NCBI GenBank assembly: GCA_913061415.1
Contig: CAJXUD010000002.1
Coordinates: forward strand, 62,001-126,000
Reading direction: 5' to 3'
DNA length: 64,000 bases
DNA from: an uncultured Oleispira sp.
GTDB lineage: Bacteria > Pseudomonadota > Gammaproteobacteria > Pseudomonadales > Oceanobacteraceae
Shown: positions 46,899-55,154 of the stretch, piece by piece
Numbering within the stretch: the stretch's first letter is position 1
Layout: each line of letters begins with the position of its first letter
Position numbers and translations under genes: made by a program
Notes under the pieces: model-generated
The model's input: the letters and a program-made list of their open reading frames with translations, nothing else
What the model was told of the DNA's origin: nothing
The model's database searches: none

Positions 46899-49147
46899 CA
46901 CAGAAAAAGAGCACCATCGCGTTAATCGGTAACCCCAACTGCGGTAAAACCACCCTATTTAATACCTTAACCGGAGCCCACCAGCGCGTCGGTAACTGGC
47001 CTGGCGTTACCGTTGAACGTAAAAGTGGTGAATATAAGCACGCCGATACCGAATACGAAGTTATCGATTTACCGGGTACTTATTCGATCAATTCAGACTT
47101 CACGGGTACAAAATACGCACTGAATAAAGGAGCTAGCAACAACGGTGATCAAGTTCATGGAAACAACGTTCTTGAAGACAACGTTCTTAAAGACAATGTC
47201 CATGGAGACAATGGCGATTCAATCGATGAGCAAATCGCCCAACAGTTTATTCGTAACAAAGAAGCTGACCTCATCATCAACGTGCTTGATGCGTCGAGCT
47301 TAGAACGTGGTTTATATCTAACGTCACAACTGTTTGATAGTGGCACCCCGATGATCGTCGCCCTCAATATGATCGACGTTGCCCATAGCAAAGGCATGCA
47401 CCTTGATCATCAAGCGCTGGCTGAAGAGCTTGGCTGCCCAGTAGTACCGTTAGTAGCCAGTAAAGGGGATGGTTTAATCACCTTAATGGACAGCATTGAA
47501 AACCGTTTACTTAAGCCCCCCGCTCAACAGCGCACGCTAAATTTTAGTGATAACGCCATGATGAGCGAACCCGCATTAATTCAAGCGCGTTATGAATGGG
47601 TTGATCAGGTTTGCCAAAAAGCCATGACCTTAAGTGAGAAGAAAACTAAAACCCTCAGTGAATACATCGATGACATCGTTTTAAATCGTATCTTAGCCTT
47701 ACCGATTTTTATGGGTGTGATGTATTTATTGTTTATGTTTGCGATTAATGTCGGCAGTGCATTTATTGATTTTTTCGATATCAGCGCAGGGGCATTATTT
47801 GTTGAAACCCCACGCTGGTTATTACAAAGCATTAATGCCCCCGATTGGCTAACGGCTTTAATTGCCGATGGTATTGGCGGCGGCGTGCAATTGGTGGCGA
47901 GTTTTATCCCCGTGATCGCCGCGTTGTTTTTATCGCTGTCATTTTTAGAAGACGTGGGCTTTATGGCTCGTGGCGCGTTTATTATTGATCGCTTTATGCG
48001 CGCACTGGGCTTACCCGGAAAAGCCTTTGTTCCACTCATCGTCGGCTTTGGCTGTAACGTCCCATCGGTTATGGCTGCGCGTACATTAAACAAAGAAGGG
48101 GATCGCTTAATCACCACGCTCATGGCGCCCTTTATGTCATGTGGCGCTCGCTTAACCGTGTATGTTTTATTTGCTTCAGCATTCTTTGTCGATAACGGTG
48201 CAACGGTGGTTTTTGCTTTATATTTAACCGGTATTCTCGTGGCGATATTAAGCGCCTTTTTAGTTCGTCGCTTAATTCTACCGGCCAGTGATAGCAGCTT
48301 TATTATGGAGCTGCCACCGTATTTATTACCCACCTTCCGTAACTTGTTTATGCATACTTGGCACCGTTTAAAAGGCTTTGTGCTACGTGCTGGTAAAGCC
48401 ATTGTGGGTGTCGTGATTATTCTGAACGTCTTAAATTCTTTAGGCACCGATGGCAGCTTTGGTAATCAAAACCAAGAAGATTCAGCGCTGAGTGAAATCG
48501 GGCGTTTCTTAACCCCTGCCTTTACGCCGATGGGAATCGAGCAAGATAACTGGGCTGCTACCGTGGGAATTTTTACGGGTTTGTTTGCGAAAGAAGTCGT
48601 CGTCGGTACGTTAGATGCGCTTTATACCACCAGCGATAATAGCGACGAAGAATTTAATTTACTAAACAGTCTGCAAGATGCCGTGATGTCGATCTCAACC
48701 AACCTTACCGACGTTGCCAATAACTTAGATGATCCATTAGGTATAAAAATGGGTGACCTAAGCGATACCGAAGGGGTTGCACAAGCACAAGAAATTGCCA
48801 GCAGTACCATTGGTGTTATTCAGCAAAAATTCCACGGCCAATGGGGCGCGTTTGTGTACTTGTTATTTATCTTATTGTACATGCCTTGCGTCGCAACCTT
48901 AGGTGCTATCGTGAAAGAACACGGCGCGTATTGGGCAGGTTTTAGTATGCTGTGGTCGTTCAGTGTGGCGTATGTATTAGCCGTTTGCTTGTACCAAGGG
49001 GTTACTTGGGCAGAGCATCCTACAAGCTCACTAATGTGGATTGTTGGCTTATCGGTTTGGCAAGTTGTTATGACGATATTGCTATTCAGAAGTGGTAAGA
49101 AACAAGCGAGTAAAGAGAACTTGATTCCTATGGTGGAGATTAACTAA
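46895..49147 (+). CDS. feoB: Ferrous iron transporter B with a pentapeptide-repeat insertion in the G domain
   Basis: 750-residue inner-membrane GTPase-permease for Fe2+. G1 GNPNCGKTT (12-20), G3 DLPG (58-61), G4-like NMID (158-161), GDI helices to about 250, then two Gate motifs (GCNVPSVMAARTL, CVATLGAIVK) in a multi-TM domain. Between G3 and the helix SIDEQIAQQF there is a 40-plus residue hydrophilic insert (about 66-109) where E. coli has about 8; half of it is a pentapeptide repeat encoded by the 15-bp minisatellite. No FeoC. The start ATG overlaps the feoA stop. Confidence 0.95.
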   Translation: MTQKKSTIALIGNPNCGKTTLFNTLTGAHQRVGNWPGVTVERKSGEYKHADTEYEVIDLPGTYSINSDFTGTKYALNKGASNNGDQVHGNNVLEDNVLKDNVHGDNGDSIDEQIAQQFIRNKEADLIINVLDASSLERGLYLTSQLFDSGTPMIVALNMIDVAHSKGMHLDHQALAEELGCPVVPLVASKGDGLITLMDSIENRLLKPPAQQRTLNFSDNAMMSEPALIQARYEWVDQVCQKAMTLSEKKTKTLSEYIDDIVLNRILALPIFMGVMYLLFMFAINVGSAFIDFFDISAGALFVETPRWLLQSINAPDWLTALIADGIGGGVQLVASFIPVIAALFLSLSFLEDVGFMARGAFIIDRFMRALGLPGKAFVPLIVGFGCNVPSVMAARTLNKEGDRLITTLMAPFMSCGARLTVYVLFASAFFVDNGATVVFALYLTGILVAILSAFLVRRLILPASDSSFIMELPPYLLPTFRNLFMHTWHRLKGFVLRAGKAIVGVVIILNVLNSLGTDGSFGNQNQEDSALSEIGRFLTPAFTPMGIEQDNWAATVGIFTGLFAKEVVVGTLDALYTTSDNSDEEFNLLNSLQDAVMSISTNLTDVANNLDDPLGIKMGDLSDTEGVAQAQEIASSTIGVIQQKFHGQWGAFVYLLFILLYMPCVATLGAIVKEHGAYWAGFSMLWSFSVAYVLAVCLYQGVTWAEHPTSSLMWIVGLSVWQVVMTILLFRSGKKQASKENLIPMVEIN
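47147..47221 (+). repeat. 15-bp in-frame minisatellite inside feoB
   Basis: Copies 47147-47161, 47162-47176, 47177-47191 and 47192-47206, plus a decayed fifth, 47207-47221. They encode DQVHG, NNVLE, DNVLK, DNVHG, DNGDS. 15 bp keeps frame, so copy number can vary without a frameshift. Confidence 0.9.
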
Positions 49148-49154
49148 TAAATGT

Positions 49155-49202
49155 AAAAAAAGAGGCCATAAAAGCACACCGCTCTTATTGCCTCTTTTTG
49201 TT
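49155..49202 (+). terminator. feoB terminator
   Basis: aaaaaaagaggccataa ... ttattgcctctttttg, stem gaggc/gcctc with flanking A and T runs, just after the feoB stop. Confidence 0.75.
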
Positions 49203-49268
49203 TGAACGATCGAATTAGCCGTGATCGAGTCGGTAGTAGTTGAACCCTAGTACGGACTCAATGCTTTT

Positions 49269-50270
49269 CTATTGAAAAACATTAGCCTTCAGCCTTTTCG
49301 CAATTTCTTCAATCGCCAGCTGGGCGCGTACGCTATTGCCCGCGGCATCAACCGGTGGAGAAAACGCTGCAATACCATACTTGCCAGGCATTACCGCAAT
49401 AATGCCGCCACCCACGCCGCTTTTTGCTGGTAGTCCAACCTTGTATAACCACAAGCCAGAATCATCATATAATCCTGAGGTTGCCATCACCGCGAGCAGC
49501 TTTGGTACATTTTCTGCCTTTACCGCTTCTTTTTTAGTCATGGGATTAATACCCGCGTTTGCATAGGTTGCGCCCATAATCGCCAGCTCTTCGGTATTCA
49601 CTCCCACAGAACACATGCGCGTATATAGATCGACGCTTACTTCTATGTCGTCATATAAGCGACCATAGTTACTTAATAGGCGTGCGATACTTTGGTTTTT
49701 AACGTTGGTATCGGTTTCTGATTTATAGATATTTTTTTGTACCTTTAAATCTGTGCCAGTAAAGTTCTCTAAATTACTCTCGATAATGTTCCACTTCTGC
49801 TTGGCATTTTTAGCTTTAATCAAACTCACGGTAGCAATCGCACCCGCATTGACTAATGGATTAACCGATCGCTCTTCATTTAGCTCAATCGCCATAATAG
49901 AGCTGAAGGGTAACCCTGTGGCATTCACCCCAATTTTATCCACAACCACTTGATCACCTTGCTGGTTCATTAGCGCTGCAAGGTTAAAAGCCTTAGCAAT
50001 GGATTGAATTGAAAAGGAGTGATCTTTATCACCCGCAGAGTATTTTTTACCATCGGCGGTAACGATACTAATAGCGAATAAATCAGAATCTACGGCGGCG
50101 AGTGCGGGAATGTAATCGGGATTTTTGCCTTCATTATGGGAGGCAAACTGTTTATGAACATCATTTACCAGTTGCTGTAGATCCACTTCGGCCGCGTGTA
50201 ACGGCGAAGACAGCATAAATAAGCTGATAAAAAGTACGACAAATCGTTGGGTCATTAAAGTTCTCATCAT
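49269..50270 (-). CDS. glsA: Glutaminase with signal peptide
   Basis: 333 residues, beta-lactamase-fold glutaminase that turns L-glutamine into glutamate and ammonia. Signal peptide 1-27 (VVLFISLFMLSSPLHAA), so it should act in the periplasm; E. coli YbaS and YneH lack one. Catalytic Ser90 and Lys93 (SIQSIAKAF), conserved NPLVNAGAIA and SGVGGGIIAVMPG. Several ATGs cluster at the start (50270 and 50267). Single gene; divergent from fadE. Confidence 0.92.
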   Translation of the reverse strand: MMRTLMTQRFVVLFISLFMLSSPLHAAEVDLQQLVNDVHKQFASHNEGKNPDYIPALAAVDSDLFAISIVTADGKKYSAGDKDHSFSIQSIAKAFNLAALMNQQGDQVVVDKIGVNATGLPFSSIMAIELNEERSVNPLVNAGAIATVSLIKAKNAKQKWNIIESNLENFTGTDLKVQKNIYKSETDTNVKNQSIARLLSNYGRLYDDIEVSVDLYTRMCSVGVNTEELAIMGATYANAGINPMTKKEAVKAENVPKLLAVMATSGLYDDSGLWLYKVGLPAKSGVGGGIIAVMPGKYGIAAFSPPVDAAGNSVRAQLAIEEIAKRLKANVFQ

Positions 50271-50981
50271 TCATCCTTCCTTTTGCTTTCTGTTAAGTTA
50301 GTTCAATTCAGTTAGTTCAATTAAGTGGGTACTATGCCTTCTCTAAGAGTCCGTGCCTCATGGTACTTTTCACAGCCTAAGCCTTATATACAGTACGTAA
50401 AGCCTTCAGATACAGTCCAGCTTAGCCAAAGACTGGCATTTTAAAAGGTGATAGTTTTATCTTTTAAAGTTCTTTCTTTATTGGGCAGTAAGGTTGAATT
50501 TCATACGCGCTTAGTTCGCCCCCCATTTTTACTTAATACACTAAAATAAATGCACTAAAAATAGCCTTTAAAAACAAAAATATCATAAAAAAATAATCAA
50601 GCCAAAATCAGTCATAACACGCCTTCGCTACTATTATAAGACACAAAAAGACGGCTATTTCTGCGATACTCTCAATCTAAGAATAAGTGAACTACAATTG
50701 AAGTCATTAATGATAAAAGATCACCAATCCAATTCGGTCAAACCCGCGTATAAGATTGAAGCATTGAACAATTATTGGTTAAATGCCAAATGAGGTTGGC
50801 CTTGGGTGTATTGCCTTGACGTATCACTTATAAAAGAAGCATCTTTGAGAAACATCATCGAGCGTTTTATAAGAAGGCTCCCCAGTACTCAGCACACCTC
50901 TTTTATTAATATCAGCATGCCGTTATAAGCATGCCACTCTTAAAACAATATAAATCAATTAACTGAAAATAAGGGGTCTTT
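50271..50981. other. 711-bp divergent intergenic region glsA / fadE
   Basis: Holds the promoters of both genes. It contains a two-copy direct repeat agttagttcaatt (near 50293-50320), an AT-rich stretch about 50560-50610, and ttataaaaga...ttttataag near 50829-50872. No good ORF and no definite -35/-10 or fatty-acid regulator site (I see no PsrA-type match). Confidence 0.5.
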
Positions 50982-53489
50982 ATGACTACCACAACTTGGG
51001 CCGTGCTATTAATCGTAGCATTAATCGGCTTAGCTTATAAAAAAGCTAATTTGAAAGTTTCTACCTTAGTAACCGCAGCAATTACCCTTACTGCGTTCTT
51101 CGCTGATGCTGCTACTGGCTTTGTTGTCAGCGCTGCTATTTTTGCGGCCGCATTTGGCGTACTCAGTCTTTCGTCTTTCCGCGCTAATACTATCACTCGT
51201 CCTATTTTCGCTATCTATAAAAAGATTCTGCCAGAGATGTCAGAAACTGAATCAACGGCTCTAGAAGCCGGTACGGTTTGGTGGGACGGCGAATTATTCG
51301 CGGGGAAGCCTAATTGGCAGAAACTGTTGGATCACCCAAATCCACAGTTGCGCCCAGACGAGCAAGCCTTCTTAGATAACGAAGTTGAAACTTTGTGCTC
51401 TATGATCAACGAATACGACATTAAAGAAACCGGCGATATGCCTGTTGAGCTTTGGGATTTCATCAAGACCAACCGTTTCTTCGCCATGATTATTCCAAAA
51501 GAATACGGTGGTTTAGAATTCTCTGCACAAGCTCAGTCTGCGGTTCTACAGAAGCTTTCAGGTCTTTCTAGTACGGTATTGTCTACCGTCGGTGTTCCTA
51601 ACTCATTAGGCCCTGGCGAGCTGTTATTGAAGTACGGTACGGATGAACAAAAAAATCACTATTTACCTCGCTTAGTTGATGGTCGTGAGATCCCTTGTTT
51701 TGGTCTAACAGGCCCACGCGCTGGTTCTGATGCGACGTCTTTGCCAGACACAGGTGTTGTGTGTAAAGGCATGTGGGAAGGTAAAGAAGTTCTAGGTCTT
51801 AAAATGAACTTCAACAAACGTTATATCACCCTTGCGCCAGTTGCGACGGTTGTTGGTTTAGCGTTCCGTATGTTTGACCCTGAAAAACTATTAGGTGATA
51901 AAAACGACATCGGTATTACCGTTGCATTATTACCACGCGAACTTGAAGGCATGGAAATCGGCAATCGTCATAACCCAATTGGTTCTCCGTTCATGAACGG
52001 CCCAATCTTTGGTAACGATGTTTTCATTCCATTAGATTTCATCATTGGTGGCGCGAAGAACGCTGGCCAAGGTTGGAGAATGCTGGTTGAGTGTTTATCG
52101 GTTGGTCGTTGTATCACGCTACCATCTTCTGGTGCTGGCGGTGGTAAGTATGCAATCGGTACAGCCGGTGCTTATGCCCGAATTCGTCGTCAATTTGGTA
52201 TTCCGATTTCTAAATTGGAAGGTGTACAAGAGCCTCTAGCGCGTATCGCCGGTAACTCTTACATCAACGCAGCAGCGGCTCGTGTAACGGCCATCTCGAT
52301 TGATAACGGTGAAAAGCCTTCTGTACCTTCTGCTATTTTGAAGTACAACCTCACTGAATCCGCTCGTCAGCTATCCATTGATAGCATGGACATTCATGGT
52401 GGTAGCGCGATTATGCGTGGCCCATCGAACTATGTTGAATCCGGTTATTCTTCTGTTCCTGTGGCGATTACGGTAGAAGGCGCAAACATTCTAACCCGTA
52501 CTATGATCACCTTTGGTCAAGGCGCGATTCGTTGTCACCCATTCGTTTTACCAGAAATGAATGCGGCGAAAACTAATGACATTAAAGCGTTTGATAAAGC
52601 CTTGTTTGGTCACTTTGGTTTCATCTTCTCGAACATTGCACGCTCGTTCGTTTTGAGCACAACCAATGCTGCTTTCACGTCTGTTCCTGCTAACGGCCCA
52701 ACGAAGAAGCATTACAAACAGATCAACCGTTATGCAGCTAACTTTGCATTGTGTGTTGATATGGCGATGTTCTCTTTGGGTGGCGAGTTGAAGTTCCGCG
52801 AACTGATCTCTGCCCGCTTGGCTGACATGCTGTCTAAATTGTACTTAGCGTCTATGACGTTAAAGCACTGGGAAGATCAAGGTCGTCAGAAAGACGATTT
52901 GCCTTTAGTTGAATACTCTATGGCTAAGTTGTTCTCTGAGTTTGAAGACGCATTAGACGGCTTCACTAAGAACTTGCCTGCTCGTCCTGTTGGTTGGTTG
53001 GTGCGTGCACTAACAATGCCACTAGGTCGCAGTGTTGCTAAGCCAAGCGATAAGCTAGTGGCTAAGATTGTTGATTTAACAACGTCTGCAACCGCGACTC
53101 GTGAGCGTTTAATCACCGGTACTTACCGTGGTGATAACGGCCGTAACCCAATGTTTAAATACGATTCATTATTGGCACGAGTGGATAAAGCAGATCCAAT
53201 CTACAAAAAGATTGGCATTGCATTAAAAGCGAACAAGTACGATGAATCTAACCTAACGATTGAAAATCGCATCACCGATGGTATTGCTATGGGTATTCTT
53301 ACGCAGGAAGAAGGCGACTTCATGACCGCGTTTGAAAAAGATGTTTTAGAAATGGTTAACGTTGATCACTTCCCGCTTGAAAGCTTAGGCCCTGTTTCTG
53401 TGAAGCATGAGTCTGCAAAAGCAAAGGCTAAAACGGCAAAGAAGCCTGCTAAGAAGAAAGAAGATAAAAGCTCTGAAGAAACGGCTTAA
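50982..53489 (+). CDS. fadE: Acyl-CoA dehydrogenase FadE
   Basis: 835-residue flavoenzyme for the first step of beta-oxidation. Two N-terminal TM segments (about 4-16 and 30-65) anchor it; ACAD domain about 120-530 (FGLTGPRAGSDATSLPDTG, GRCITLPSSGAGGGKYAIG and DIHGGSAIMRGPSNY) and a DUF1974-type C-terminal part about 535-800. The last about 27 residues are an Ala/Lys-rich tail (KAKAKTAKKPAKKKEDKS), seen as an extension over E. coli FadE (814). AAGGGG ribosome site. Single gene, followed by a good terminator. Confidence 0.96.
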   Translation: MTTTTWAVLLIVALIGLAYKKANLKVSTLVTAAITLTAFFADAATGFVVSAAIFAAAFGVLSLSSFRANTITRPIFAIYKKILPEMSETESTALEAGTVWWDGELFAGKPNWQKLLDHPNPQLRPDEQAFLDNEVETLCSMINEYDIKETGDMPVELWDFIKTNRFFAMIIPKEYGGLEFSAQAQSAVLQKLSGLSSTVLSTVGVPNSLGPGELLLKYGTDEQKNHYLPRLVDGREIPCFGLTGPRAGSDATSLPDTGVVCKGMWEGKEVLGLKMNFNKRYITLAPVATVVGLAFRMFDPEKLLGDKNDIGITVALLPRELEGMEIGNRHNPIGSPFMNGPIFGNDVFIPLDFIIGGAKNAGQGWRMLVECLSVGRCITLPSSGAGGGKYAIGTAGAYARIRRQFGIPISKLEGVQEPLARIAGNSYINAAAARVTAISIDNGEKPSVPSAILKYNLTESARQLSIDSMDIHGGSAIMRGPSNYVESGYSSVPVAITVEGANILTRTMITFGQGAIRCHPFVLPEMNAAKTNDIKAFDKALFGHFGFIFSNIARSFVLSTTNAAFTSVPANGPTKKHYKQINRYAANFALCVDMAMFSLGGELKFRELISARLADMLSKLYLASMTLKHWEDQGRQKDDLPLVEYSMAKLFSEFEDALDGFTKNLPARPVGWLVRALTMPLGRSVAKPSDKLVAKIVDLTTSATATRERLITGTYRGDNGRNPMFKYDSLLARVDKADPIYKKIGIALKANKYDESNLTIENRITDGIAMGILTQEEGDFMTAFEKDVLEMVNVDHFPLESLGPVSVKHESAKAKAKTAKKPAKKKEDKSSEETA

Positions 53490-53531
53490 ACGTTAGTTTT
53501 TAACGAACACTGCGTTTTAGACTGGTCAATG

Positions 53532-53575
53532 AAAGCCCTACTCAGTTATCTTAGATAATTCAGTAGGGCTTTTTT
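53532..53575 (+). terminator. fadE terminator
   Basis: aaagccctact/agtagggcttt stem (53532-53542 and 53562-53572) followed by TTT. Confidence 0.85.
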
Positions 53576-53625
53576 GTGCATATTGATTGCAGTTACATGA
53601 CGGGACGAATCATTAACTTTACGAT

Positions 53626-54963
53626 TCACTTTCCGGTACGAGAAAAGTAAGACGGTACTTCCTTTATCTCAAGCAACTCACGACGAATTAAATCTAACCC
53701 GACATTGGCAATAAAGCGCTGAAAGTTTAATCGGTTGGTCGGATAAACTAAGCACTGAGTTTTAAGGCGATCATTATTTCCCCAGCAGATCCAAACGGTG
53801 CCTACGGGTTTATCGTCACTGCCGCCGCCCGGCCCTGCAATACCCGATACCGAGACGGCCCAATCTGAACCCGATGTATCGAGTGCACCTTGCGCCATTT
53901 CTAGAACAACCGCTTCACTGACTGCGCCATGGCGCTCTAACGTTTCCGTTTTCACCTGCAATAATTCAGTTTTAATACGATTTGAATAAGTGACATAACC
54001 CGCTTCAAATACTGCAGACGAGCCAGGAATTCGCGTCACATTTGAGGCAATTAAACCGCCCGTACAAGATTCTGCCATCGTGATCGTTTGTTCTTTTTGA
54101 CGTAATAGCTCGACGAGTGTCTGAGCCACCGTAAAAGGCTGTTCAAGTATTTCGGCTGTAGTCGAATCAATGGTGCTCACTTTCAATACATGTGCGCCAA
54201 GCAATGACTCAATTTTTGCTTGCCACTCGGGCAAGTGTTTCTCCGCTTGTTCTGAGCGGGTTGTCAGTTTTAAATCCACCAAAGGAGATGCCGCTCGATA
54301 GCCAACTTCAATATCTTTCGGCCAATCGGCCAGATGTTGATCAAACAGATTTTGAATCGCCGATTCTCCCATACCAAAAGTATGCAGTTTTACAGTTTTA
54401 ACTTTATCGACTTTAGGCAGCTGAGTGATCAAGTGCGGTAGAATTTCTTGCTGCCACATTTGTTTGAGTTCGATCGGTACGCCTGGAGTGCAAATAATAT
54501 GGCAGTCGTTATGTACAACCGAAAATCCCACCGCGCTACCAATGGGGTTTGGCACTAGAGTGATGCCCTTAGGTAAAATAACCTGCTTACGGTTTGCACC
54601 CGACAAGCGAAAACCTCGCCTTTCACACCACAGCTCTAAGTGAACCAAAGCTTCTGCATGCTCTTCTAACGGCTGACCTATTACCTTGGCTAATGCCTCT
54701 GCTGTTAAATCATCCGCCGTTGGCCCAAGCCCACCATTAATAAGTAAGACATCGGCTTGGCGGCTTATGTATTCAATTTCGGCCACTAAAGCATCAAAGT
54801 CATCACCTAATGTAACTTTTCTTGCGACTTCAGCACCATGGTCTTTTAAGCTTTGCGCCAACATCACAGAATTTGTATCCACAATATCGCCAACCATTAA
54901 CTCAGTGCCTGTTAATAAAAACTGAATATTAAGCGATTTTTCCTGAGCCTGATCATTCAACAT
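53626..54963 (-). CDS. cinA: CinA: nicotinamide-nucleotide amidase/ADP-ribose pyrophosphatase
   Basis: 445 residues, the two-domain form. N-terminal molybdopterin-like COG1058 domain about 10-180 (LLTGTELMVGDIVDTNS, INGGLGPTADDLT), a middle domain, C-terminal NMN amidohydrolase (PncC) about 285-440 with AESCTGGLIA and SGIAGPGGG. It recycles NMN to NaMN in NAD metabolism. Start 54963 has AGGA 9 nt upstream; a GTG at 54993 would add ten residues. Confidence 0.92.
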   Translation of the reverse strand: MLNDQAQEKSLNIQFLLTGTELMVGDIVDTNSVMLAQSLKDHGAEVARKVTLGDDFDALVAEIEYISRQADVLLINGGLGPTADDLTAEALAKVIGQPLEEHAEALVHLELWCERRGFRLSGANRKQVILPKGITLVPNPIGSAVGFSVVHNDCHIICTPGVPIELKQMWQQEILPHLITQLPKVDKVKTVKLHTFGMGESAIQNLFDQHLADWPKDIEVGYRAASPLVDLKLTTRSEQAEKHLPEWQAKIESLLGAHVLKVSTIDSTTAEILEQPFTVAQTLVELLRQKEQTITMAESCTGGLIASNVTRIPGSSAVFEAGYVTYSNRIKTELLQVKTETLERHGAVSEAVVLEMAQGALDTSGSDWAVSVSGIAGPGGGSDDKPVGTVWICWGNNDRLKTQCLVYPTNRLNFQRFIANVGLDLIRRELLEIKEVPSYFSRTGK

Positions 54964-55154
54964 GTTCAAATTCCTAAGGTTATTATTTTGCACGAGCCTG
55001 TCAGTTACAGCTTACGCTCGAAGGTAAGCACTTACTTTAATTGTTCCACTCACGCCTTAGTGAGTTCCATCACTTTCTTGGATAGATACTCTGCTTTATT
55101 TGATGATAGGTGTATCCTAGTCGAATTACTACGATATTAATTACGTGAAAACCT

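Noticed and set aside
47605-48447. 280-codon ORF antisense to feoB
   Set aside because: Basic, low-complexity translation (Lys, Thr, Ala and Ile rich), no ribosome site, and lies wholly inside a well-supported gene; codon shadow.
46895-49147. FeoB insert taken as an intein, intron or mobile insertion
   Set aside because: Only about 45 residues and internally repeated; explained by a 15-bp tandem repeat.
50709-50792. 27-codon ORF ahead of fadE (MIKDHQSNSV...)
   Set aside because: No convincing ribosome site and no sign of a leader function; could be chance in an AT-rich gap.
50829-50880. Possible fatty-acid regulator (PsrA/FadR) site before fadE
   Set aside because: gaaac...gttt halves are 10 bp apart, outside the known spacing; no good match.
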